From M55B154 sp964345775 (GTDB taxonomy: Bacteria > Spirochaetota > UBA4802 > UB4802), in contig CAYFSO010000073.1 of assembly GCA_964345775.1 (NCBI GenBank), positions 1 to 15,507 on the forward strand: 15,507 bases of DNA. The letters are read 5' to 3'. The position numbers and the translations under genes were made by a program. Below are positions 5,703-15,000 of the stretch, piece by piece; position 1 is the first letter of the stretch, and the number at the start of each line of letters is the position of its first letter. Below the pieces are notes generated by a model, which saw nothing but the letters and a program-made list of their open reading frames with translations, was not told the origin of the DNA and did no database searches.

Positions 5703-8700
5703 TTATTTTCACCACGTCGGCATGGGTATATGGCTTGGAAAGGATCCCGTCAAATCCATAGTCCCTGTAATTTGAGAGCACCTGGTTGTTGGCATACCCG
5801 CTGGAGACAATAGCCTTTACATTGGGCTGCATGAATCGAATTGATTTAATGATATCCGCGCCACCCGCGTGACCCGGTATGGTAAGATCGAGTATGACAC
5901 AATCATACGGATTCCCGTTTTCAGCGGCACGTGCGAAAGTATCGAGTGCGTCTTCACCCGTTGAGGAAGTATCCACCTGGTACCCGATTGATTCAAGGAT
6001 CCCCGAAAGAACGGTAAGTATGTCCTTCTCGTCATCCATTACCAGAACCCTGCCCTCATCGCTGTAAGCAGCCACTGAATACTCTTCCCGGGTTCCGGAC
6101 TCGTCCCCTGAAGCCGGCAGGTAAAAAGTGAACTCGGTTCCTTCACCTTTCTCAGATCTTACCGTGATCCTTCCGCCATGATTTGTCACGATGGAATACG
6201 CAACCGACAGCCCCAGTCCGCTTCCCCTGTCCCGGGTGGTGTAATAAGGATCGAATATCCTGTCCTTCACCTCTTTCTCCATCCCGGGGCCCTCGTCCCT
6301 GATGGTGACCGCAACATATCCATCCTCGTTAGCGGGCAGCGTGGAGGGAGCATCTTCAACATTACGCGCCTCAATATACAAAGTCCCGGCATCCTGCATT
6401 GCCTGGCGGGCGTTGATCACAATATTTTGTATCACCTGGCTTACCTGTCCCTCGTCGGCGTTTATGTATTTCAGATCATCATCGATCCTGTACCTGCACT
6501 CAATACTCGAACCGCTGAGCACAAATGCCACTATATCTTTCAAGAGTGGACCCAGGGACATCACTTTTTTAACGGGCGCCCCGCCGCGTGAGAATGTAAG
6601 CAGCTGCTGGGTAAGGGTTTTTGCTCGTTCGGAAGCCTTCTCCGCGTCGGAAAGAATGTCATGTATTTTTTCATTATCGCTCACCATTCTGGCAAGGGAG
6701 ATATTGCCCAGAATGGCGGTAAGAAGATTATTGAAGTCGTGGGCTATTCCCCCCGCGAATACACCAAGGGATTCGATCTTCGATGATTTTATAAGTTCCA
6801 GTTCCATCTTTTTTCGCGAAGTTACATCGCGTATGACAATGACAACACCTGCCAGCCCGATGTTGATCCCCCTGACAGGCGATGCAACCATTTCAACGTC
6901 AGGAGATCGCTCACCGTCGGTAACCAGTTTTACGTCTGAATAAGCAACCATCGTTTCTTTCTCAAACACGGGTGACAGTACATTCTCAATGGGCTTTCCG
7001 CTGTCATCTTTTACCAGCGAAAGGATGTCTGATATATTCTTTCCCTTCAGTTCATTCGTAGATCTTCGAAGGATCTCTGACGCCATGTTGTTGCACATCC
7101 CGATGTTTCCATTCAGATCAGTGGTGATCACCCCGTCCCCTATTGATCGAAGCGTGGTTTCCAGTTTCTCGGTTTCGTGAAACAGCCTGTTGTTTATATC
7201 CAGTATCTCATTGTGCGTGGTTTCAAGCTCTTCGGTCATCTCCTCGAGTTCTTCGTACTGGGCCTGTATTTTCTGGTACTGCTCCTGTATCTTTAACTCG
7301 GCCTCCTTGCGTTCGGTAATATCAACGCTGGACGCAATTATGGTTTTCTCTCCACCCCACTTGAAAACATCGGCAGACAAGAGACAATTACGAATAGCAC
7401 CGTCTTTGCTTTTCAGGTGATATTCCTGGTTACGGCAACTCCCGTACCGCATCATGTGGTCAATGAACTGCCTTTGTTCGTCTTCCCTGGCAAAAATATC
7501 CAGCTCAAACACCGTTTTAGCGGTTGCCTCTTCCCTGGAATACCCGGACAGCTTTTCGGCAGCTTCATTGAAATCGATATATCTTCCATCGGCAAAGTTG
7601 TTCAACGTCATCGCCGCTGGATTGGTATGAAAAGCCTTGGAAAATTTTTCCTCGGAACTGGTAACCTGCTCCTCGTACATTTTTCTTTCGGTAATATCAA
7701 AGGCGGACCCAAGCATGCCGGGCTTTCCATCAATTATGGTTCTCGTTGCGGAAAAATCAACCCAGCGTGTTTCACCGCTTTTATGGATGATCTTGAACTC
7801 GTACCTGGAGGGTACATCCTCACCCTGCTGCCTTGCACGTCCACGTTCCCTGGTCAGTTCCCTGTGGTCGGGATGCACCATGAAAAAGAAGTCCTCACCC
7901 CTGACATCATCGAATGTATAACCGGTCACATCAACGAAGGCACTGTTCACGTAGGCAAACTGCTTGTCCTGTATAAGAAAGATGGCAGCGGTGGTGGCTT
8001 CGGAGACCGCCTTGAATTTTTCCTCGCTCTCCTGCAGGGCAAGTTCGGTCATTTTTCGTTCATGAATGTCGGTAAGTATACCGGTAAACTCCATGCCGGC
8101 GTCTTTCCCGGTTATGATACGGGTAAACGTTCGTACATACTTCGGTTCACCGGAAGAGGTAATGATGCGATACTCCAGCGGCTGGAACTGCCCCGAAACA
8201 ATGTGCTCGAAACTTTTTAAAGCAGGGTCCAGGTCATCAGGGTATATAAAATCAGAAAAAGGACGTCCAACAATATCTTCGGCGTTGTAACCGGTTATAT
8301 CCTTTATTACAGGGCTCACGTAGGTAAAGATCCCATCCGATGTCAAAGTAAACACTGCTTCCTGGAGATTCTCAACCAGTGCACGGTACTTGACCTCAGT
8401 CTTGTTGCGTTCATGTTCTGCCAGCAGCCGTTCCAAAAGGCCTTCAACATGGGTACGCATGGCCTTGAGGGCTACCATTTCCTGCTCAGATATTCTTATC
8501 TTTTCATGTGAAGCGACGTTCAGGGAACCAATTGTCTGCCCCCTGAGATTGACCGGGATGGCTACCGAAATGGTCAATCCCTCCTTTTTCCTGAAATCAT
8601 CATCGGGAAGATCCGCGTGCACGTATTCACGGTACACAAGGTCTTCATTACTGAAAAGATAACGATACCTGGCATCCTTAGTATGTATCTCGGACTCCCT

Positions 8701-9267
8701 CACGAATTCTTCTGAGAGCCCCTTGTGAAACACCTGCCGGTACATTTTGTTGGCGGCATCAAAAACGTAGATTCCCCCCGAATCCATGCCTGATATGGTT
8801 ATGGCGGTATCAAGAATGAGATTGAAAGCATCCCGGTATTCCTTTCGCTGCAAAAACGCCGCACCTGGATCTTCAAGCATTTGCATTATATCTGTGTATG
8901 TTCTACCGGTCTGGCGGTTCTGTATGATTATCAGTATGGAATTTTGATCACCGTTTTCGTTCTTGAAGATATCAGCAGACGTGGTAACAACCAGATCCCC
9001 CCTTGACGTGCGCAGGTCATCAATGTGCACATGTGACCTGCCCTCCAGGAGGGCTATTGCATCGTTAAAACGTTTACACCATGTTGAAGGTAGAAGGTTG
9101 GTTAAATTAGTACCGGCAATGCTGTTCTCGTTTGGCTGCACCAGGTCGCAGAACCAGCTGTTTGCATGAACAATATTTAACTGGCGGTCGACAACAACGA
9201 GAAAATCGCTGCGACCATTCAAGAATTCTTCTAAGGCATGAGAACTTATGGATATCCACCCTGGCAT
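5683..9267 (-). CDS. PAS-GAF-PAS hybrid sensor histidine kinase with C-terminal receiver
   Basis: A 1194-residue soluble hybrid kinase. Domains in order: PAS (about 10-120), GAF (140-285), three PAS domains (293-408, 412-532, 535-655), a glutamate/glutamine-rich coiled coil (655-703), a fifth PAS (703-820), HisKA with H843 in AGGIAHDFNN, an HATPase domain with N952 and a GSGLGLSV G2 box, and a receiver (1075-1194) with acceptor D1127 in VILDLTIPG and the conserved lysine in SKPY. Repeated D(I/V)TERK linkers mark the PAS ends. There are no membrane helices. AGGA lies just before ATG 9267. The H-to-D1127 arrangement implies a multistep phosphorelay needing a separate Hpt protein, which is not in the window. 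PAS and GAF domains can bind haem, flavin or small ligands, but no ligand-specific motif was recognised. Confidence 0.94.
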   Translation of the reverse strand: MPGWISISSHALEEFLNGRSDFLVVVDRQLNIVHANSWFCDLVQPNENSIAGTNLTNLLPSTWCKRFNDAIALLEGRSHVHIDDLRTSRGDLVVTTSADIFKNENGDQNSILIIIQNRQTGRTYTDIMQMLEDPGAAFLQRKEYRDAFNLILDTAITISGMDSGGIYVFDAANKMYRQVFHKGLSEEFVRESEIHTKDARYRYLFSNEDLVYREYVHADLPDDDFRKKEGLTISVAIPVNLRGQTIGSLNVASHEKIRISEQEMVALKAMRTHVEGLLERLLAEHERNKTEVKYRALVENLQEAVFTLTSDGIFTYVSPVIKDITGYNAEDIVGRPFSDFIYPDDLDPALKSFEHIVSGQFQPLEYRIITSSGEPKYVRTFTRIITGKDAGMEFTGILTDIHERKMTELALQESEEKFKAVSEATTAAIFLIQDKQFAYVNSAFVDVTGYTFDDVRGEDFFFMVHPDHRELTRERGRARQQGEDVPSRYEFKIIHKSGETRWVDFSATRTIIDGKPGMLGSAFDITERKMYEEQVTSSEEKFSKAFHTNPAAMTLNNFADGRYIDFNEAAEKLSGYSREEATAKTVFELDIFAREDEQRQFIDHMMRYGSCRNQEYHLKSKDGAIRNCLLSADVFKWGGEKTIIASSVDITERKEAELKIQEQYQKIQAQYEELEEMTEELETTHNEILDINNRLFHETEKLETTLRSIGDGVITTDLNGNIGMCNNMASEILRRSTNELKGKNISDILSLVKDDSGKPIENVLSPVFEKETMVAYSDVKLVTDGERSPDVEMVASPVRGINIGLAGVVIVIRDVTSRKKMELELIKSSKIESLGVFAGGIAHDFNNLLTAILGNISLARMVSDNEKIHDILSDAEKASERAKTLTQQLLTFSRGGAPVKKVMSLGPLLKDIVAFVLSGSSIECRYRIDDDLKYINADEGQVSQVIQNIVINARQAMQDAGTLYIEARNVEDAPSTLPANEDGYVAVTIRDEGPGMEKEVKDRIFDPYYTTRDRGSGLGLSVAYSIVTNHGGRITVRSEKGEGTEFTFYLPASGDESGTREEYSVAAYSDEGRVLVMDDEKDILTVLSGILESIGYQVDTSSTGEDALDTFARAAENGNPYDCVILDLTIPGHAGGADIIKSIRFMQPNVKAIVSSGYANNQVLSNYRDYGFDGILSKPYTHADVVKIIKEVMG

Positions 9268-9316
9268 ATAATCCTGCTATTATCCCTGTACTTAAATACC
9301 ATATTGTTATACAACC

Positions 9317-9346
9317 ATTATAGCGCATATAACATTCGTACTTAAA
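9317..9346 (-). promoter_or_regulatory. Candidate promoter of the hybrid kinase
   Basis: On the minus strand, a perfect TATAAT (9317-9322) is preceded, with an 18-base spacer, by TTTAAG (9341-9346). The start site would be near 9310, leaving a leader of about 43 bases ahead of ATG 9267. The AGGA site is at 9272-9275. Confidence 0.45.
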
Positions 9347-9387
9347 TTATCGAAGAATAGACAACCTGTACAGAATATTTTTTTATT

Positions 9388-10767
9388 TCATATCCTGAAA
9401 TATTTTTTCAGTAATCTAAACCAGAAGGGTTTATACGGGGGATACCGTAAAAACAGGTCGGGGAACCAGGGTTTCTTGAGTACGCTCTTGTAATTGGTAA
9501 ACGTATCAAAACTTGCTTTTCCATGATAGCGTCCCATTCCGCTGTGCCCTACTCCCCCAAAGGGAAGATACGGGGTAACTATATGTGACAATGTCTCGTT
9601 AACGCATCCGCCACCGAAAGATACTTCGTTGACCACCTTTTTCCAGGTTTTTCTGCTTTTTGTAAAGACGTACAATGCCAGGGGCTTCGTGAGATCAGCA
9701 ATTATCCCTATGGCCTCATCAAGCGTATCATATGTAAGGACGGGAAGGATGGGCCCAAATATCTCGTCTTTCATTGAAGGATGATCCCGGTCAACGTTAT
9801 CAATAATGGTGGGAGCGAAATAAAGGCTTTCACGATCATGCTCCCCTCCCGTAACGATATTTCCTGTTTTACCCATCATTTCTACCAGCTTGTCAAACTG
9901 CCTTTCATTGACAATGCGGCAATAATCGGGACTTTCGGATGGACGGGGCCCGTAAAAGGATTCGAGCTCTTCCCTGAGCACCTGCATCAGCCTGTCTTTT
10001 ATGTTCCTGTGAACCAGCAGGTAATCGGGAGCGATACACGTTTGCCCGGCATTCAGAAACTTGCCCCAGAGAATGCGCCTGGCAGTGATCTTGATATTGA
10101 CATTTTCGTCCACGATGCATGGACTCTTCCCGCCAAGCTCAAGCGTGACCGGGGTCAGGTTCTTAGAAGCCGCCTCCATGATGGTCTTGCCAACGCCGAT
10201 ACTCCCGGTAAAGAAGATGTAATCAAATGGTTCGGACAATACCTGGTCGTACACCCCCGGGGTTTTCTGCACTACCGCAAGGTATTCGGGGGGAAAGTAT
10301 TCTGCGATCATGTTATGCAGTACGCCGGCGGTGGCTGCCGCTGAGAATGAAGGCTTTATGACGGTACAATTACCGGCAGCCATCGAGCCGATCACGGGTG
10401 CTATCACCAGTTGTACCGGGTAATTCCAGGTGCCCAGCACCAGGGAAATACCGTATGGTTCGGGGTACAGGTAACTTTTCGAAAAGACATGCAAAAGCGG
10501 GGTTGGTACCTTTTTCGGTTTAGACCACTTCTTAAGATGTTTTACGATGTAATCTATCTCTTCAACGGTCACCCCGATCTCGGTGGTGATAGTTTCAAAG
10601 GGTGGTTTTTTGAAGTCTTCCATGAGGGCATCGATTATTTTTCCCTCGTATGCCACCAGTGCCTTTCTGAGCGTTTTAAGCTGCGTGATCCTGTATTTCG
10701 GGTCCCGCGTCTTTCCCGTTTCAAAAAAAACTTTCTGCTTTTCTCTAAGCGACCTTATATCTTCCAT
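9388..10767 (-). CDS. NAD(P)-dependent aldehyde dehydrogenase, class 3 / fatty-aldehyde type
   Basis: A 459-residue member of the aldehyde dehydrogenase superfamily, oxidising aldehydes to carboxylic acids. E210 in VTLELGGKSP and the catalytic C244 in NAGQTC are present, with the GTWNYP and PFGGVGHSG motifs at normal positions. Its length of about 460 residues and its C-terminal YPPYK tail are typical of class-3 and fatty-aldehyde dehydrogenases rather than the longer class 1/2 enzymes. The tail ends in a short aromatic/basic stretch (WFRLLKKYF) that could sit on a membrane, as the C-terminus of eukaryotic fatty-aldehyde dehydrogenase does (inference). GGGGGA before ATG 10767 fixes the start. 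It follows the small membrane-protein gene by 57 bases and may be the last gene of that operon. The exact aldehyde is unknown. Confidence 0.92.
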   Translation of the reverse strand: MEDIRSLREKQKVFFETGKTRDPKYRITQLKTLRKALVAYEGKIIDALMEDFKKPPFETITTEIGVTVEEIDYIVKHLKKWSKPKKVPTPLLHVFSKSYLYPEPYGISLVLGTWNYPVQLVIAPVIGSMAAGNCTVIKPSFSAAATAGVLHNMIAEYFPPEYLAVVQKTPGVYDQVLSEPFDYIFFTGSIGVGKTIMEAASKNLTPVTLELGGKSPCIVDENVNIKITARRILWGKFLNAGQTCIAPDYLLVHRNIKDRLMQVLREELESFYGPRPSESPDYCRIVNERQFDKLVEMMGKTGNIVTGGEHDRESLYFAPTIIDNVDRDHPSMKDEIFGPILPVLTYDTLDEAIGIIADLTKPLALYVFTKSRKTWKKVVNEVSFGGGCVNETLSHIVTPYLPFGGVGHSGMGRYHGKASFDTFTNYKSVLKKPWFPDLFLRYPPYKPFWFRLLKKYFRI

Positions 10768-10812
10768 GTTGTCCCCCGGCCTGTTTTTCAGATTTTCAGC
10801 ATTTCAAGTAAT

Positions 10813-10825
10813 GTATACAGTATAC
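10813..10825. promoter_or_regulatory. Palindromic GTATAC-A-GTATAC motif upstream of the dehydrogenase
   Basis: Two copies of the self-complementary hexamer GTATAC flank one base, giving a 13-base near-perfect palindrome. It lies 46 bases upstream of the aldehyde dehydrogenase start and touches the stop codon of the preceding gene. Its shape and place fit an operator or an AT-rich promoter element, but no regulator is identified. Confidence 0.3.
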
Positions 10826-11187
10826 TACTGAAACACCCCGCTGTTCAAGCAACGAATTTCCATGTACAGCATTATAACGAAAAACAATAAAACCGGCAGA
10901 AGCATGGAAGGGATAGAAAGCAGCGCAAAGAAACTCACCAGGAGATACAACACGGTAATAATGAGGGATACGATAAGTGCCCACCTCTTTCGATGAAACA
11001 GCTGTATGCTCACTACCACCATAAGGATCCAAAGGGGAATAATGACAAGCACTATGAAGATCATAAACAACCCGATCATTATACCCATCTCGCCGGCCCG
11101 AAACCCTTCATATGACATCTTGCCAAAGAAGAGGATGACACCTGTCATAAGCAGTACCTTCAGAACACCGGACAGTATGCCCATCAT
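10825..11187 (-). CDS. Small membrane protein of unknown function
   Basis: A 120-residue, strongly hydrophobic protein that I do not recognise. Four likely membrane segments lie at about 5-22, 36-63 (long, with a proline at 51), 69-90 and 94-110. The basic loop HRKRW at 65-69 is probably cytoplasmic by the positive-inside rule. There is no cleavable signal peptide and no catalytic motif. The start is uncertain: ATG-ATG at 11187/11184 is preceded directly by GGAG, which is unusually close, so initiation at the second ATG is possible. The gene begins 38 bases after the transglutaminase-like gene and ends 57 bases before the aldehyde dehydrogenase, so co-transcription is plausible. Coding is supported by a frame of coherent hydrophobic helices; the opposite-strand frames are shadows. 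Confidence 0.68.
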   Translation of the reverse strand: MMGILSGVLKVLLMTGVILFFGKMSYEGFRAGEMGIMIGLFMIFIVLVIIPLWILMVVVSIQLFHRKRWALIVSLIITVLYLLVSFFALLSIPSMLLPVLLFFVIMLYMEIRCLNSGVFQ

Positions 11188-11225
11188 CTCCGGGAACGAT
11201 CGGCTCGAAGTTGTATTCGTGTTTT

Positions 11226-11921
11226 TCAGATCTCAAGCACCTCCTCTTCTTCAAACTTTTTATGCCGGTCCATGGCACCGCTTTCAAACGCCTGTATCCA
11301 CGTTTCGACCCGTTCCCGTCCGTACTCCTTTTTCCAGGCTTCCAGGATAATATCCACGGGTACGTCGGCGAAGGATCCATGGTATTCAAGGTACTCCATG
11401 TACCTGTTCTCATCAAGGGTATACCGGTAAAATATGGAGTCTTCCCGTCCGTCAAACTCGAGTGGTTTTACCCTGTGGATACGGCAAAGCTTACTGTTGA
11501 AAGCGGGAGTTGCCTTCACCCATTTTCCTTCCAGGTAGAACTCGGTGAATCCATGGTACACGAACCTGTCCGAACCCAGCATCTCGATCAGTTCACGTGT
11601 GGCTATGTGATTTTTCACGGTGGCAAATCCAACACGGGAAGGTATTCCCGCCGCACGTCCAAGCGAACATAACAGCGATGCCTTGGAGACGCAATACCCC
11701 CTCCCCCGGCTGAGCACGAAAGCGCCTGTATAATGCACCGGTTTATAGAATGGCGAGTACGGGTCATATCGTACCGGGTCGCGTACGGCGTAGTACAGTT
11801 TTACCGCTTTCTGAACGTCATCTTTTTCATCACCAACCGCCTTTCGGGCATACGCAATGACGCGGGGATTGTCCGAGTCTATGGTCTGTGATGGTTCAAG
11901 GTAACAGTTTTCAACATCCAT
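11226..11921 (-). CDS. Transglutaminase-like (cysteine protease fold) protein
   Basis: A 231-residue cytoplasmic protein with a transglutaminase-like core. C77 lies in GYCVSKASLLCSLGRAAGIP, the usual helix after the nucleophile. H123 lies in YHGFTEFYLEGKW. At the third triad position, where most members have Asp in a (V/D)DPT motif, it has Thr138 (KATPAFN). I recall related bacterial proteins with the same ATPAFN motif, so the change may be a family feature. The start at 11921 is chosen because GGAGG sits six bases before it; a longer frame up to 12119 would overlap the divergent carB start and adds residues unlike the family. A C-terminal acidic tail (EEEEVLEI) ends the protein. Members may be proteases, amidases or cross-linking enzymes; the substrate is not known. 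It is probably the first gene of a three-gene operon. Confidence 0.82.
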   Translation of the reverse strand: MDVENCYLEPSQTIDSDNPRVIAYARKAVGDEKDDVQKAVKLYYAVRDPVRYDPYSPFYKPVHYTGAFVLSRGRGYCVSKASLLCSLGRAAGIPSRVGFATVKNHIATRELIEMLGSDRFVYHGFTEFYLEGKWVKATPAFNSKLCRIHRVKPLEFDGREDSIFYRYTLDENRYMEYLEYHGSFADVPVDIILEAWKKEYGRERVETWIQAFESGAMDRHKKFEEEEVLEI

Positions 11922-11939
11922 GGCATTCCTCCAAACAGC

Positions 11940-11968
11940 ATTGAAATGGTATTTATTTGTCCGGTCAA
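11940..11968 (-). promoter_or_regulatory. Candidate promoter of the transglutaminase-like gene
   Basis: On the minus strand, TTGACC (11963-11968) is 17 bases from TTCAAT (11940-11945). A start near 11933 would leave a very short leader abutting the GGAGG ribosome site. The -35 falls in the loop of a 6-base inverted repeat TTTGTC / GACAAA (11956-11961 and 11969-11974), which could be an operator. Confidence 0.3.
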
Positions 11969-12012
11969 GACAAAATATGAACAATTTTCTATTGACACCA
12001 TAAGTCGCCATA

Positions 12013-12041
12013 TTAGAACCTTTAGTTGCACTACGCATAAT
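12013..12041 (+). promoter_or_regulatory. Candidate promoter of carB
   Basis: CATAAT (12036-12041) has a poor -35, TTAGAA, 17 bases upstream. A perfect TTGACA at 11992-11997 has no good -10 at the right distance. The leader would be about 20 bases, too short for a riboswitch or attenuator, so any control should act at initiation. Confidence 0.25.
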
Positions 12042-12066
12042 TTTACTAATACTAAAGAGGTTTTCC

Positions 12067-15000
12067 ATGCCCAAAAGAGATGATATCCATAAAATTCTTA
12101 TCATAGGTTCCGGTCCCATTATTATTGGACAGGCATGCGAGTTCGACTACTCCGGCACCCAGGCCTGCAAGGCGTTGAAACAGCTTGGATACCAGATAGT
12201 ACTGGTCAACTCCAACCCTGCCACCATCATGACCGACCCGGGCATGGCAGATGCCACGTACATTGAACCGCTGAACCTTGAATCGCTTGAACTGATAATA
12301 GAAAAGGAACGGCCCGACGCCCTGCTCCCCAACCTTGGAGGACAAACGGGGCTTAACCTCTCATCTGAATTGAACAAGCACGGGGTGCTTGATAAATACG
12401 GGGTACAGATTATCGGGATACAGGCGGACGCCATCGAGCGGGGTGAAGACAGGATCGCCTTCAAGGACACCATGAACCGGCTCGGGGTTCCCATGCCCAT
12501 AAGCGAACCCGCGTACAACCTGGAAAAAGCGGAAGCGATTGCCCTGTCTATCGGTTTTCCGCTGGTTATCCGTCCTGCATACACCATGGGAGGTACGGGC
12601 GGAGGACTTGTGTACAACATGGAAGAGTTCCGCATCGTGGCAACACGGGGACTTGCGGCCAGCATGGTGGGCCAGGTACTTATTGAAGAGTCGGTGCTTG
12701 GATGGGAAGAGCTGGAACTTGAGGTGGTGCGGGACGTCAACAATAAGATGATCACCGTCTGTTTCATCGAGAACGTTGACCCCATGGGCATACACACCGG
12801 TGACTCCTTCTGCGTCGCACCAATGCTGACCATAGACGAAACCGTGCAGAAGAGACTGCAGGACTACTCGTACGCCATCGTGGAATCCATCGAGGTGATT
12901 GGCGGTACCAACGTACAGTTCGCACACGACCCGAAGACGGGGCGCATCGTGGTGATCGAGATAAACCCCAGGACTTCCCGTTCATCTGCACTGGCATCAA
13001 AGGCCACGGGCTTCCCGATTGCACTTATCTCTTCAATGCTGGCCTGCGGGCTCACCCTTGAAGAGATACCCTACTGGCGTGACGGTACCCTTGACAGGTA
13101 CACACCGTCGGGTGACTACGTGGTGGTGAAATTTCCCCGCTGGGGTTTCGAGAAGTTCGACAAGGTAGAGGACAAGCTGGGAACCCAGATGCGATCGGTG
13201 GGTGAAGCCATGAGTATCGGCAAGAGCTACAAGGAGGCCTTTCTCAAGGCCATTCGTTCCATGGAAACCGGCCGCTTTGGTCCCGGGTTCGGCAGGGACT
13301 TCTACAAAAAGAGCCTTGATGAACTGCTGGTACTGTTAAGCTACCCTACCAGCGAACGCCAGTTTATCATGTACGAAGCGCTGCGCAAGGGGGCCTCTGT
13401 TGAACTGCTGCATGAACGCACACAGATCAAGTCATGGTTCATTCAGCAGATGAAAGAGCTTGTAGAAGTTGAAGAAGAGCTTTTGAAATATAAAGGCGGC
13501 GTCATACCTGACAAACTGCTCACACGGGCAAAGAAGGACGGGTTCTCTGACCAGTACCTTGCCCGCATTCTTGACACAAAAGAAACCGACATCAGAAAGC
13601 AACGAGTATCCCTGGGTCTTGAAGAGCACTGGGACAGCATTCCCGTCAGCGGCGTTGAAGACGCGGCATACTACTATTCATCGTACAGCACCGATGATAC
13701 CGTACCCGTTTCATCCAACAAAAAGATCATGGTGCTTGGGGGCGGCCCCAACCGCATTGGACAGGGGATCGAGTTTGACTACTGCTGCGTACATGCGGCT
13801 TTCACCCTGAAAGACATGGGTTACGAGTCCATCATGGTGAACTGCAACCCCGAGACAGTATCAACCGACTACGACACGTCAAACAAGCTCTACTTCGAGC
13901 CGCTCACGGTTGAAGACGTGCTGAGCATTTACCGCAAGGAAAAACCTGACGGGGTAATAGTGCAATACGGCGGACAGACACCGCTGAACATCGCCCGCCC
14001 CCTGATGAAAGCCGGGGTAAAGATCGTGGGTACTTCGCCTGAATCAATTGATATCGCGGAGGACAGGGACCTGTTCAAAAAGATCATGGAACGGCTGAAC
14101 ATTCCAGTGCCGGATGCTGACATGGCCAGCACCCTTGAGGAAGCCCTTGAGATCGGCGACCGCATTGGTTATCCCCTTATCGTGCGCCCCTCATACGTGC
14201 TGGGCGGACGTGCCATGGAGGTTGTGCATCACCGTGAAATGCTGAAACGGTACATGGACGCGGCGGTTGAGGTATCACCGGAACGGCCTATTCTCATAGA
14301 CAAGTTCCTCGAGAATGCCATAGAGGCAGAGGCGGACGCCATCTGTGACGGCACCGATGCCTTCGTACCGGCCGTGATGGAACACATTGAGCTTGCGGGA
14401 GTGCACTCCGGGGACTCGGCGTGTGTGATACCGCCGGTGAATATTTCCGAGGATCACATCGAACGGATCGATGAATACACCCGCAAGATCGCCATTGAGC
14501 TTGAAGTTGTTGGTCTCATGAATATACAGTATGCCATCTCCGGTGACACCGTATACGTGCTTGAAGCCAATCCACGTGCATCGCGGACGGTACCACTGGT
14601 TTCCAAGGTATGCAACATCTCCATGGCAAAGCTTGCCACCAGGGTGATGCTGGGCACGAAGCTTGAAGAACTGGGACTGAAACGGAAGCCCATTAAGCAT
14701 TTCGGCGTGAAAGAATCGGTATTCCCATTCAACATGTTCCCCGAGGTTGACCCTGTTCTGGGGCCGGAGATGCGTTCTACAGGTGAAGTGCTTGGCCTGG
14801 CTGACAATTTCGGCCTTGCGTTCTACAAGTCACAGCGGGCAGCCAACCAGGTACTTCCCATGGAAGGAACCGCCCTCGTTACAGTCAACCGCAAGGACAG
14901 GGAAGAGGCCCTCGAGGTGGCCCGTGGCCTGAAGACCCTTGGATTTAACATCATGGCAACGGAGGGCACTGCCCGTTTCTTCAGGGAAAATGGTATACAG

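Noticed and set aside
7315..7700. Repeated GTAATATC-like stretches in the hybrid kinase as a DNA repeat
   Set aside because: They encode the recurrent DITERK linker at PAS domain ends, so they are protein-level repeats.
7417..8220. A 267-codon + strand open frame inside the hybrid kinase
   Set aside because: It is antisense to a clearly coding PAS region, and its translation shows no family motif; it is a shadow of the kinase gene.
9378..9408. An A/T hairpin TATTTCA-TATCC-TGAAATA at the end of the aldehyde dehydrogenase gene as its terminator
   Set aside because: On the minus strand the hairpin is followed by A residues, not T; only the + strand has a T run, and no + strand gene ends there.
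9781..10344. A 187-codon + strand open frame inside the aldehyde dehydrogenase
   Set aside because: It is antisense to the conserved catalytic region of the dehydrogenase, with no motif or ribosome site of its own.
11922..12119. An upstream extension of the transglutaminase-like protein
   Set aside because: The longer frame would run over the carB promoter and first codons; the GGAGG site and family-like sequence begin at 11921.
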